Positions 39,432 through 47,756 of a stretch of 64,000 bases of DNA are shown here, one piece after another; within the stretch, counting starts at the first letter, position 1; the number at the start of each line of letters is the position of its first letter. The notes below the pieces were generated by a model. It saw only the letters and a program-made list of their open reading frames with translations, was not told the DNA's origin and ran no database searches. The translations under genes and the position numbers were made by a program. This DNA comes from a virus: IMG/VR virus record IMGVR_UViG_3300037258_000374, positions 1-64,000 of that record; one strand, 5' to 3'.

Positions 39432-39437
39432 ATGCTA
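39432..39437 (-). promoter_or_regulatory. TAGCAT -10 box
   Basis: TAGCAT and a 6-nt spacer lead to the HNH start at 39425; it diverges from the box at 39472. Confidence 0.5.
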
Positions 39438-39471
39438 CAGGGAGCGCGTGACCGTGAACAGCGGGCCGCGG

Positions 39472-39477
39472 TAGGCT
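39472..39477 (+). promoter_or_regulatory. TAGGCT -10 box
   Basis: TAGGCT and a 7-nt spacer lead to the GTG at 39485. Confidence 0.5.
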
Positions 39478-39484
39478 CAGCCGC

Positions 39485-39880
39485 GTGATGGTTCACGTGC
39501 TGTGGTCGGAGCAGACCGGCCCCATCGTTTGCTACTGCGACAAGACGAAGGCTGAGAATCACCAGCGCACGATGCTCGGCGTCGAGCTCGCGATGTGCGC
39601 CGCCGACTTCGGTAGCGTCGCTGCAGGCAGAATGGTCAGCGTCGTGTGGTCGAAGACCAGCGGACCTATCGCTGCATTCGTCGAGGCCGCGTCGGCACAC
39701 TCGGCCGCAATGCTCGTCGAGACGATGATGGTCAACTCGTGCGAGGTGCGCCGCGACTTGCCAGATATCGTCACCGATGACATCGCATCTGACTTCGACG
39801 GAGACGACGACACGCCAGAGATCGCGAGCGACGAACACCACGAGATCGATGTGCGGATCGTGGATATCGACGACGCTTGA
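39485..39880 (+). CDS. Hypothetical protein with internal duplication
   Basis: 131 residues from a leaderless GTG. Residues 3-37 and about 50-84 are similar halves (VHVLWSEQTGPIVCYCDKT and VSVVWSKTSGPIAAFVEAA), followed by an acidic tail. Function unknown. Confidence 0.65.
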   Translation: MMVHVLWSEQTGPIVCYCDKTKAENHQRTMLGVELAMCAADFGSVAAGRMVSVVWSKTSGPIAAFVEAASAHSAAMLVETMMVNSCEVRRDLPDIVTDDIASDFDGDDDTPEIASDEHHEIDVRIVDIDDA

Positions 39881-39912
39881 CGCGGCGTGTTCCACGTGTT
39901 CGGCTTGCTGCC

Positions 39913-40932
39913 ATGCACAGTGTGTTCGCCCCGCACCTCAACAAGAATATCAAGCTCGGCGGCCGCAAGGCGCCGCGCATCCCGCACACCAAGCTGAAGG
40001 CGTCGAAGGTGATCGACGTGCCATCGCTCGTCGTGCCGGACACGACCAGCTTTCGCAACAGCGCGCCGACCGTTCTGCGGAACGTCTATGGCAATGACGA
40101 GCTCGGCGACTGCGTGCCGGCGTGGCTCGGGCACTTCCTTGGCCTCGTCACCGCGAACGCGGGCGATCCGTTCACGCCGACGCTCGACCAGGTCATCGCG
40201 ATGTACTCGGCGATCGGCGGCTACAAGCCCGGCGACCCGAGCACCGACCAGGGCTGCGACGAGGACACCGCGATCAGCTACGTCGAGCAGACCGGGTGGC
40301 CGAACGGTACCAAGGCGCTCGGCGCGATCTCGGTCGACGCGACCAACGCAGCTGAGGTCCACGCGGTCAACTGGCTGTTCGAGGGCACGATGTTCGGAGT
40401 CGGTCTGCCCGAAGCGTGGATCTCTCCGTTCCCGTCTTCCGATGGCGTCGTGTGGGATGTCGCTGGCGATCCGGTCCCGGAGAACGGCCACTGCTTCGGC
40501 GGCGTCGACAACGATCCGCGTGGGCTCGTGGTCGATAGCTGGGGGCTGTTCCTCATCGTCACGTTCGGGGCGATCGCGAAGTACGCGGTGAGCAACTCCG
40601 GCGGTCAGCTGTTCGCGATCCTGACGCCCGACCAGCTCGCCAAGGGCATGGCGAAAGCGCCCAACGGCGTGGACTGGGCGACCATCATCCAGTCGTTCGA
40701 CGCGCGTGGCGGCAGCGTGCCGATGGTGACGCCGCCGGCGCCACTGCCGCCCGCACCGCCAGCCCCGATGCCGCCGCCGGGCCCGGCGCCGAGCACGCCG
40801 ACGCTGCAGCAAGCCGAAGCTGCCGTCGCGCACGGCATCGGAAGCGTCGCGGGGTTCGGTCCGTACATCCAGAGGAACTCCGCGCAGCACGCGGCGCAGG
40901 CGGCGCTCGTCAGCCTGTTCGAGAAGCCGTAG
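39913..40932 (+). CDS. Papain-like cysteine peptidase
   Basis: 339 residues from ATG 39913 (TTG 39877 possible). NDELGDCVPAWLGHF gives catalytic Cys67, ENGHCFGGVDND His193 and VVDSWG Asp208, the order of C1/C39-like peptidases. A Pro-rich linker (about 248-275) and short helical end follow. Similar proteins lie in phage structural regions; it might process virion proteins or act on host cell-wall peptides. Confidence 0.75.
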   Translation: MHSVFAPHLNKNIKLGGRKAPRIPHTKLKASKVIDVPSLVVPDTTSFRNSAPTVLRNVYGNDELGDCVPAWLGHFLGLVTANAGDPFTPTLDQVIAMYSAIGGYKPGDPSTDQGCDEDTAISYVEQTGWPNGTKALGAISVDATNAAEVHAVNWLFEGTMFGVGLPEAWISPFPSSDGVVWDVAGDPVPENGHCFGGVDNDPRGLVVDSWGLFLIVTFGAIAKYAVSNSGGQLFAILTPDQLAKGMAKAPNGVDWATIIQSFDARGGSVPMVTPPAPLPPAPPAPMPPPGPAPSTPTLQQAEAAVAHGIGSVAGFGPYIQRNSAQHAAQAALVSLFEKP

Positions 40933-40943
40933 CCGACACGTTG

Positions 40944-40949
40944 TAATCT
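40944..40949 (+). promoter_or_regulatory. TAATCT -10 box before terminase
   Basis: TGTAATCT with a 9-nt spacer to the ATG at 40959; a slightly longer spacer than the norm in this genome. Confidence 0.4.
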
Positions 40950-40958
40950 GTAGTTCGG

Positions 40959-42698
40959 ATGTCCGCGGCTGCAGCGCCGAGAATCTCAGCGGAGGCACGC
41001 ACCGCCATCGCGGGTGGTGCGTGCGCCGAGATCATGCGGCGCAGCTTCCTCGCGTTCGTTCGCGGCGGAGCCTACGAACAGATCGACGGCACGCCGCTCG
41101 AGGACAATCCTCACATCGACGCGATCTGCCTGCATCTGCAGGCGGTGTTCTTCGGCTGGCTCGTCGCCGAGGGCCGCGTCAGCGAGAAGACCGCGCGCGG
41201 GCGCCAGATCATCCGCGAGGTCAACGCGCATTGGGCGAGCCACGGCCTCGGCCGACATCGCGGCGAGCTGCTCGTCCAGAACCTGCTGATCAACATCGCG
41301 CCTGGCACGCTCAAGAGCCGCATCGTGATGGTGCTATTCCCGGCGTGGGTCTGGCTCCACGCGCCGGGATTCAAGTGGGGATGCGGAAGCGCGAGCGACC
41401 AGAACGTCGAGCGTGATTCTAGCGATCACAGAGCTGTCGTAGAAAGCTCCTGGTACCGCGAGACCTTCGACGTTGAATGGACTGTCCACAAAGACAAGGG
41501 CGGCGTCAACAGGTGGTCGACGACAGCGGGCGGTCTACGCAAGAGCCACACCATGCTGTCCAAAAAGTGGACTGGCATGCATGCCGATGGAATCCTGGTC
41601 GACGATCCGGACGATGCCCACGGCGTGTTCAACCAGCCAGAGCGATTGAATACGCAGAGCAAGTGGACGAAGGCGATGGAGAACCGCATCGTCTCTCCGA
41701 TTCGCAGCTTTCGAATCATCATCCAGCAGCGCGTTCACGTTCATGACCTAAGCGCATACGTGCTTGCGCAGAAGCGGTGGTCGAAGGTCCATCGTGATGG
41801 GTGGGCATGGCTGTGTATTCCGCTCGAGTGGGGCAAGCAGCCGGCGAACGCCCCGGCCGAGACTCCATTCGGATGGAGAGACTGGCGGACCGAAGAAGGA
41901 GAGGTGCTCCAACCCGAGCGCTTTACGGCTCGGGTCATCGCCGACAACAAGCTGACGCACGGCTTGCACGGATACGAGTCGCAGTACAATCAGAACCCCG
42001 AGCCGATCGACGGCGGCATGATAAGCCGCGGATGGTTCGGGTGGTTCCGTCCGTACGACATGCCAGATAACGGGCGAACTCGTCCGGATGGCTGCGCGAA
42101 GGATAATGACTCGCCGCTCGTCGAGCTCGGACCGAAGCTCGATGGACGCGGCTACGCACTCGACGAGTTGGTCATCAGCATCGATTCGACCTTCGGCTCC
42201 ACGTCAACGACCGCGAGCGCGGTTGGCTTGCTGGTGGTCGGCGTCAAGGACCTGAAGTTCTACGTTCTCGAAGACCTTACCGAGGTGCGCAGCTTTGACA
42301 AGACGCTCGATGCGCTGCGCGAGATAGTCGTCCGCTGGAGACCGCGCAAGCTGCTGATCGAAGACAAGGCGAACGGCGATAGCGTGATGTCGACGCTGCG
42401 GCGTGAGATCGCCGAGGGCAAGATCAAGGATGCCGATGGCGCGCCGATCATCGTCGTGATCGAGCCGTACAACCCCGGCAAGGACAGCAAGGAAGCGCGC
42501 GCGCATGCGCTGTCGATCCACGTGCAGGCCGGGCTCGTCTATCTGCTGCAAGGCGCCCAGTGGCTCGACGATTTTCTCGCCGAGGTCTGCGTCTATCCGA
42601 AGTCGCCGCGCGACGATCGCGTCGACGCGCTCGGCCAGGTCGTCGCGCGCTACCTCAAGAAGAAGAGCATCAATCCGCTACTCGCATCGCGGTGGTAG
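40959..42698 (+). CDS. terL: Terminase large subunit
   Basis: 579 residues. A deviant Walker A (APGTLKS, 114-120), Walker B GILVDDPDD (211-219), and a C-terminal RNase-H-like nuclease with ISIDSTFGST, LLIEDKANG and a final RDDRVDALGQ match phage TerL. It cuts concatemers and drives DNA into the prohead through the portal. First core gene of the virion module. Confidence 0.9.
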   Translation: MSAAAAPRISAEARTAIAGGACAEIMRRSFLAFVRGGAYEQIDGTPLEDNPHIDAICLHLQAVFFGWLVAEGRVSEKTARGRQIIREVNAHWASHGLGRHRGELLVQNLLINIAPGTLKSRIVMVLFPAWVWLHAPGFKWGCGSASDQNVERDSSDHRAVVESSWYRETFDVEWTVHKDKGGVNRWSTTAGGLRKSHTMLSKKWTGMHADGILVDDPDDAHGVFNQPERLNTQSKWTKAMENRIVSPIRSFRIIIQQRVHVHDLSAYVLAQKRWSKVHRDGWAWLCIPLEWGKQPANAPAETPFGWRDWRTEEGEVLQPERFTARVIADNKLTHGLHGYESQYNQNPEPIDGGMISRGWFGWFRPYDMPDNGRTRPDGCAKDNDSPLVELGPKLDGRGYALDELVISIDSTFGSTSTTASAVGLLVVGVKDLKFYVLEDLTEVRSFDKTLDALREIVVRWRPRKLLIEDKANGDSVMSTLRREIAEGKIKDADGAPIIVVIEPYNPGKDSKEARAHALSIHVQAGLVYLLQGAQWLDDFLAEVCVYPKSPRDDRVDALGQVVARYLKKKSINPLLASRW

Positions 42699-42701
42699 GC
42701 T
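42696..42701 (+). promoter_or_regulatory. TAGGCT -10 box
   Basis: TAGGCT and a 6-nt spacer lead to the ATG at 42708; the box overlaps the terL stop. Confidence 0.5.
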
Positions 42702-42707
42702 CGCGGC

Positions 42708-43007
42708 ATGGGCGATCAACCAACGAAAGATCCGATCCTGTTCGGCACCGAGAAGGACTATGCATGGGACGCGTACGAGAAGGCGTTCGACGCGAACGCG
42801 CTCCAGCCGGACCACGCAGTCTTCGACAAGTGGTTCGACGACGTATATCTGCAGCTCGGCTCGTACAGCCTGCACGATCGGCTACACGCCGCGTGGGGAG
42901 CTGGCGTTCAAGCGAGGAACATCGCGTGCACCGTTGGATTCGGCGCGTGGTGGCAGAAAATCCTCGACTCGCAGCCGGTGATCAGCGAGCAGCAGCAGCC
43001 ATCATGA
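42708..43007 (+). CDS. Hypothetical protein
   Basis: 99 residues, leaderless ATG. Aromatic-rich and helical (WDAYEKAFDAN, FDKWFDDVYLQLGS). Function unknown; sits between terminase and portal. Confidence 0.6.
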   Translation: MGDQPTKDPILFGTEKDYAWDAYEKAFDANALQPDHAVFDKWFDDVYLQLGSYSLHDRLHAAWGAGVQARNIACTVGFGAWWQKILDSQPVISEQQQPS

Positions 43008-43210
43008 AGCTTCGCATGACGAGTGGTCGCGACGAGCGCGAACCGAAGCAAGGCGACGTGGTCAAGCTCGCGAGCGGCGGACCGCAGATGACGGTCTGCA
43101 AGATCAGCGATGACGGGAACGCATGCACGTGCGTATGGTTCCCCGATCACGCATCGAAGCCCGAGCGATCGAGCTTCGAGACCTACCTGCTCGTGATCGT
43201 CACTCCCTGA
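43004..43210 (+). CDS. DUF2158 (YodC-like) small protein
   Basis: 68 residues, ATG overlap. GDVVKLASGGPQMTV followed by CVWF and the FETYLLVIV end matches the DUF2158 pattern, a small beta barrel of unknown role. Confidence 0.7.
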   Translation: MKLRMTSGRDEREPKQGDVVKLASGGPQMTVCKISDDGNACTCVWFPDHASKPERSSFETYLLVIVTP

Positions 43211-43475
43211 TACAGCCGTCGATCGTCAGCACAGGCACGCGCACATCGGTGTCGTCGTTCACCACGACCAGCTCGTAGCATTGGACCACTTGCTCGACGA
43301 TGACCGGCGCGACGATCTGCGTCGCACGCGAGAGCATGGCGGCGATCGAGATGATGATCACCGCGACGACTGCGGACGAGACGCACGCCGCAAGCAGGAG
43401 TTGTGTTGGCGTCGGCGGTGGTGGCAGTACCTCGGAGCGAAGCGTTGGATCTTGTTCGAAAGGCGACATCCTCAT
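43200..43475 (-). CDS. Antisense membrane protein
   Basis: 91 residues. One strong membrane segment (LLLAACVSSAVVAVIIISIA) lies after a Pro-rich N-terminus, with a Cys-containing outer domain. The ATG at 43475 is 6 nt after TATCAT. Converges with the DUF2158 gene by 11 nt. Could be an exclusion or lysis-related protein; not recognised. Confidence 0.6.
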   Translation of the reverse strand: MRMSPFEQDPTLRSEVLPPPPTPTQLLLAACVSSAVVAVIIISIAAMLSRATQIVAPVIVEQVVQCYELVVVNDDTDVRVPVLTIDGCIRE

Positions 43476-43481
43476 GCTCGG

Positions 43482-43487
43482 ATGATA
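43482..43487 (-). promoter_or_regulatory. TATCAT -10 box
   Basis: TATCAT and a 6-nt spacer lead to the ATG at 43475; diverges from the portal promoter. Confidence 0.5.
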
Positions 43488-43541
43488 GCCGAGCGCAATG
43501 ACATCTTGTTCGGCGGTTTACAGCCGTGGTTCTGCGTGGGA

Positions 43542-43547
43542 TAGGAT
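43542..43547 (+). promoter_or_regulatory. TAGGAT -10 box before portal
   Basis: TAGGAT and a 7-nt spacer lead to the ATG at 43555. A TTTACA lies 19 nt upstream as a possible -35. Confidence 0.55.
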
Positions 43548-43554
43548 GCTCGGT

Positions 43555-45759
43555 ATGTCAACCTGGTTCGGTCGCATGTTCGGCCGCCGCGATGCCGCAC
43601 CGCGACAGCTGAGCAGCGGCGAACTCCGGCCGTTCTCGGGCGCGCAGCGCCTCGATTCATTCCTGGCGGAGCGTAGCGACGGATGGGGCAACGTCATCAC
43701 CGGTCTGATGACCGGTCGTGACAAGCGCCGCGGCGCGGTGCAGCAGTACCGGCCGATGGTCGACCTCGAGGCGCGCGAGTGGTGGCTCGGCGACGACATC
43801 GCCAAGCGCATCATCGAGACGCTGCCGAAGCTCGCGATGCATCGCGGCTACGACCTCAAGATCGCCGACGACGAAGACAGGGAGATGTCCGAGCAACTCG
43901 TCGCCAAGATGGAAGATCTGCAGTTCGATCAGAAGGTCACCAAGGCGATGATGATGAAGCGCGCGTACGGGGGCGCCGCGCTGTTCCCGGTCATCGATGG
44001 CGCGCAAGACGATCTGCGCCTGCCGATCGACCTCACCAGGATCCGCAATGTGGTCGCGCTGCATCTGCTCGAACCGCGCGAGCTGCTGCCGACGAGCTGG
44101 TACACCGACCTTCGGAATCCGAAGTTCGGTACGCCCGAACGGTTCATGTTCATCCCGGTGCTCACGGGTGGAGTGCCGCCGCCGCAGACGCTGTCGGAGA
44201 TCCACGAGTCTCGGCTCATCCTGTTCCAGGGCACGAAGGTCAGCCGCCTGTACCAGCCCGGAGATCGCATCGGCTGGGGCGACAGCGTCCTCACGCCGAT
44301 CCGCGACGTGATCATGGACTTCGGGCTCGCGTGGAGCTCGGCGTCTGCGCTGCTGCAGGACTTCGCGCAGGCCGTGCTCAAGATCGAAGGGCTCGCGAAT
44401 CTGATCACCACCGATCAGGACAAGGTCGCGCGCGCGCGCATCGAGCAGATCGACTTCATCCGCTCGGTGATGCGGATGATCGTGATCGACAAGAACGACG
44501 AGTTCTCGCGCGAGGAGACGCCGATCAGCGGGCTCGCGCAGCTGCTCGATCGCTTCTGCGTGCGCATGGCCGCTGGCGCCGACATGCCGATCACATGGCT
44601 GATGGGCCAGTCGCCAGCGGGACTGAATTCGACCGGCGAGAGCGACCGCGAGATCATGTACGACCGCGCGCGCGCCGAGCAGCACGAGACGGAGCCGCAG
44701 ATCGAGCAGGGCATCCGGCTCGTGATGCTCTCGAGTGAGGGTCCTTGCGAAGGCAAAGAGCCCGACGTGTGGGGTATCAACTTCCGACCGCTGAGCTCGC
44801 CGGACGATCAGGACATCGCGAAGACGCACAACCTCGACGCGGTCAGCGATGACTACTACATCAAGAACGGCACGCTCACGACGGACGAGGTGCGCAATCG
44901 CTGGCGCGGCGACAAGTACGGCGACATCCAGCTCGACGACGATGCGTGGCAGAAGCAACAGGACCTGCAAGCGAAGCAGATCGACGCTGCTGCGCGCGCC
45001 GCGCTCAAGGCTCCGGCGGACAGCGCGACCGGCGGCGGCACAGCGCGACCGCTCGACGTGCCGAACGCCGACGGGAAGGTGCAGCCCGGCGACTCCACGC
45101 AGAAGCTACCCGACAGCGACAATGCGCCGGCGCAAGGCGTTACGCCGCTCAACGCCGGGGCCGGCCAAATCATGATCAAGCCGCACGTCCGCAGCATCCC
45201 GAAGCGCGGCGCGATCGCGGCGCCGGTCACCGCCGGCGGCAGCGCGGCTGGACGAGCCGATCGCGATCGGTTCGATGACGAGCTCGCGGACGAGATCGCC
45301 AAGGAGCTAGCCAGCGACTATCCGCCCGAGGCGCTCACGTGGATTCGCTCGATCAAGTGGGAGGGACCGGAGCGCGTCGACCTGGCCGACATCGACTTCT
45401 CGAACGCCGATCAGTGGCAGGCATCGCGCGAGCCGGACAAGGTCGAGAAGTTCGTGCAGCGCATCAACGCCGGATGGTCGAAGCCGATCCTGCTCGTCAA
45501 GCGGCCCGGGATGGACAAGCTGATGATCGTCGATGGCCACCATCGCGCGCTCGCGTATCAGAAGCTCGGCCGCCGCGTCATCGCATTCGTGGGCACCGCG
45601 ACGAGCAACGTCGGGCCCTGGGATGACTTCCACAATTCGCAGCGGAGCAGCCCGGATAAGCAGATCCAGCGCGCAGCAATGACGAACGGAACCGCCGCAG
45701 CGCCATCCACCGACACTGCGGCACCGATGGCGCAACCGGTCGCGTCGTCGATGAGGTAA
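43555..45759 (+). CDS. Portal protein (DUF1073-like) with ParB-like C-terminus
   Basis: 734 residues. The first ~470 match phage anti-CBASS/DUF1073-type portals (WWLGDDIAKRIIETLPK, LLEPRELLP, FGLAWSSASALLQDF, MPITWLMGQSPAGLNSTGE). After a linker, residues about 606-690 form a ParB/Srx-like domain (IDFSNADQWQASR ... IVDGHHRALAYQKLGRR). Start at 43555, not the longer ATG at 43498, because of the leaderless box. Forms the dodecameric DNA channel. Confidence 0.87.
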   Translation: MSTWFGRMFGRRDAAPRQLSSGELRPFSGAQRLDSFLAERSDGWGNVITGLMTGRDKRRGAVQQYRPMVDLEAREWWLGDDIAKRIIETLPKLAMHRGYDLKIADDEDREMSEQLVAKMEDLQFDQKVTKAMMMKRAYGGAALFPVIDGAQDDLRLPIDLTRIRNVVALHLLEPRELLPTSWYTDLRNPKFGTPERFMFIPVLTGGVPPPQTLSEIHESRLILFQGTKVSRLYQPGDRIGWGDSVLTPIRDVIMDFGLAWSSASALLQDFAQAVLKIEGLANLITTDQDKVARARIEQIDFIRSVMRMIVIDKNDEFSREETPISGLAQLLDRFCVRMAAGADMPITWLMGQSPAGLNSTGESDREIMYDRARAEQHETEPQIEQGIRLVMLSSEGPCEGKEPDVWGINFRPLSSPDDQDIAKTHNLDAVSDDYYIKNGTLTTDEVRNRWRGDKYGDIQLDDDAWQKQQDLQAKQIDAAARAALKAPADSATGGGTARPLDVPNADGKVQPGDSTQKLPDSDNAPAQGVTPLNAGAGQIMIKPHVRSIPKRGAIAAPVTAGGSAAGRADRDRFDDELADEIAKELASDYPPEALTWIRSIKWEGPERVDLADIDFSNADQWQASREPDKVEKFVQRINAGWSKPILLVKRPGMDKLMIVDGHHRALAYQKLGRRVIAFVGTATSNVGPWDDFHNSQRSSPDKQIQRAAMTNGTAAAPSTDTAAPMAQPVASSMR

Positions 45760-45763
45760 CCGA

Positions 45764-47677
45764 GTGGTCGCGAAGGCCATCAAGCCGCTCAAGCTGTCGC
45801 AGCTGTCGCCGGACGGACAACGGTTGCACCGTCTCGTCCACATGCACCGCTCGATCGGAACCGCGTCGGCTCCGACACTGATCCCGCGCGTGCAGTATCC
45901 GCACGCGCTCGAAGTGAGCTACGCGAATCAGCTCGTCGGGATGATCACGGTCGCCCGCGAGGCCACCAAGCCAGCGATGGACCAGCTCGGCAAGCTGCTC
46001 GATAGCGCCCGCGCCGCGCGCGGTGACGCCGACGATCCATCGCCGTCCCGGCAGCAGTGGTACGCCGGGCTGCCGGTCGTAGTCGAGAATCCTGCCGGCA
46101 GTGTGCGCCGTTGGACCGACGAGCACGACAACACGACCGGCGAGACGCGTATGCACTACGCGTACGGCTATATCGACGGCGTGCGCGGAGCCGATGGCGA
46201 AGATGTCGACTGCTATCTCGGGCCCGACGAGAACGCGCCGTGGGTCTACATCGTCCGGCAGCTACGGCCGCAGCAGGCCGAGCCTGACAAGGGCCTTGGT
46301 GATCGACGGGGGTTTGACCTTCAAGCGACGCGCGATCTCAGCGCGTGTGAGCCCTCGGCCGAAGAGCTCGACCAGCTTCGCGCGATCGAAGCGCAGTTTT
46401 CGTGGCGGAGCGGAGGTGGAGTATCCGCGGCGCTTGAGCACGCGGTTGATCGCGCTATCGCTAACGCCAAAATGGCGCGCGATGCTGGCAATGGTGGCGC
46501 CCTTAGCGCGGAGGCGAAGTGCTTTCTGGATGTCCCAGAGGCGAGGTCCTCCGTGCTCGCGTCGATGGTCGGCTTGCTTCATGACGCTAAGATTCGAGAT
46601 GTCGTTGTTGAGACCGTTCCCGTCGATATGGTGAACGATCTCATCTCGAGAAAGACTTCGCCCGAGCGAGCGCTCCATGACTACGCGGTGCTCCAGGCGC
46701 TGGCGTCCGCAATCGTAGATGAGGCGATAGAGCGTGTCACCACCGAGCCTTCGAACGTGTCCATTCTTGCGCGGCCTGCCCATGAAGCCGACCATAACTC
46801 ATCATCGTTGCCGTGGGTCTTTGACGAGCAAAAGATCATGCTTGGATTTTCGAGCGCAGACATCGCGAAGGCGGCCTACCTGCTCCAGTACGATGATCCG
46901 AAGTTCTACGGCGGGATGACCGTCATGTCGCTCGACGACTTCAAAGCCGAACTCGCCGAGCACACGGGCGGCATGATCTCGCACAGAGATTCGGCTCCGC
47001 GCGCATGGCGCATGGACGCCGGCGAAGGAGCTCGAGCGCGCGCGCTGATCGAGGGAGCTCGGCTGAGGTTGACGGATGCGATCCATCCGAATCGCGTCGA
47101 CGCGATCGCAACGAAGTTCGCCAAGCAGACGAGCGATTGGCAGCGAATGCAGCTACGCCGACAGGCGAAGGCCGCGCTCGGCATCGACGTCACGACGACC
47201 GACACCAACATCCCGGCGCTCATCGAGCACTTCGTCTCGGAGAACGTCTCGCTGATCAAGTCATTCGGCAACAAGACGATGGACGATGTCGAGAAGATCG
47301 TCACGCGCGCCATCACGAGCGGCCGCCAGACCGAGGATGTAGCGAAGGACATCGGCGATCGATTCGACATCGGTGAGCGGCACGCTCGGATGATCGCGCG
47401 AGATCAGATCGGCAAGCTCAACGGCCAGATCAGCGCGACTCGGCACCGCGAGCTCGGCCTGCGCCGATTCATCTGGCGCACGGTCGGCGACGACCGCGTG
47501 CGCGACGAGCATACCGACCTGCAAGAGGAGAGCGAGTCGGAGCCGTTCGAATACGGCGATCCGCCGGACACCGACGACGGCCCGGCGATGCCAGGCGAGC
47601 CCATCCTTTGTCGTTGCAGCGACGAGCCGGTGTATGCCGACATCACGGATCCATCCGGCGAAGACGACAACGACTGA
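45764..47677 (+). CDS. Mu gpF-like head morphogenesis protein, HNH-interrupted
   Basis: 637 codons. Residues about 90-166 form an InPase-like domain (YGYIDGVRGADGEDVDCYLG). Codons ~167-345 are the antisense of an HNH gene and read as low-complexity sequence. The InPase domain then resumes (WVFDEQKIMLGF ... YDDPKFYGGMTVMS). The C-terminus is SPP1 gp7/Mu gpF-like (IARDQIGKLNGQISATRHRE, RDEHTDLQ). The frame stays open throughout, so a 637-residue protein with a ~180-residue insert would be made unless spliced or defective. Confidence 0.8.
   Translation: MVAKAIKPLKLSQLSPDGQRLHRLVHMHRSIGTASAPTLIPRVQYPHALEVSYANQLVGMITVAREATKPAMDQLGKLLDSARAARGDADDPSPSRQQWYAGLPVVVENPAGSVRRWTDEHDNTTGETRMHYAYGYIDGVRGADGEDVDCYLGPDENAPWVYIVRQLRPQQAEPDKGLGDRRGFDLQATRDLSACEPSAEELDQLRAIEAQFSWRSGGGVSAALEHAVDRAIANAKMARDAGNGGALSAEAKCFLDVPEARSSVLASMVGLLHDAKIRDVVVETVPVDMVNDLISRKTSPERALHDYAVLQALASAIVDEAIERVTTEPSNVSILARPAHEADHNSSSLPWVFDEQKIMLGFSSADIAKAAYLLQYDDPKFYGGMTVMSLDDFKAELAEHTGGMISHRDSAPRAWRMDAGEGARARALIEGARLRLTDAIHPNRVDAIATKFAKQTSDWQRMQLRRQAKAALGIDVTTTDTNIPALIEHFVSENVSLIKSFGNKTMDDVEKIVTRAITSGRQTEDVAKDIGDRFDIGERHARMIARDQIGKLNGQISATRHRELGLRRFIWRTVGDDRVRDEHTDLQEESESEPFEYGDPPDTDDGPAMPGEPILCRCSDEPVYADITDPSGEDDND
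46262..46783 (-). CDS. HNH homing endonuclease inside the head gene
   Basis: 173 residues from MGRPRKNGHV. LEHRVVMERSLGR ... EIVHHIDGNGLNNDISNL gives the HNH core. The C-terminus has repeated HTH/AsnC-like segments (GATIASIARHFGVSDSAINR, GLTRAEIARRLKV). The ATG at 46783 is 7 nt after TATGGT, so the gene carries its own promoter. Typical free-standing homing nuclease. Confidence 0.85.
   Translation of the reverse strand: MGRPRKNGHVRRLGGDTLYRLIYDCGRQRLEHRVVMERSLGRSLSRDEIVHHIDGNGLNNDISNLSVMKQADHRREHGGPRLWDIQKALRLRAKGATIASIARHFGVSDSAINRVLKRRGYSTSAPPRKLRFDRAKLVELFGRGLTRAEIARRLKVKPPSITKALVRLGLLRP
46791..46796 (-). promoter_or_regulatory. TATGGT -10 box of the embedded HNH gene
   Basis: TATGGT and a 7-nt spacer lead to the ATG at 46783; it decides between this start and an ATG at 46795. 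Confidence 0.5.
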
Positions 47678-47743
47678 CCGGAACGCTCGACGGTAAACGG
47701 TCGCCTGAACCTGAGGGTCTTGTTCCCGGAACGGTGTTGGTGT

Positions 47744-47749
47744 TAGCGT
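47744..47749 (+). promoter_or_regulatory. TAGCGT -10 box
   Basis: TAGCGT and a 7-nt spacer lead to the GTG at 47757. TTGTTC lies 18 nt upstream, followed by a GTTCC-C-GGAAC inverted repeat. Confidence 0.55.
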
Positions 47750-47756
47750 GCTCTTC

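Noticed and set aside
43498-43555. Longer portal start at 43498
   Set aside because: It would place the TAGGAT promoter inside the gene and add residues unlike portals.
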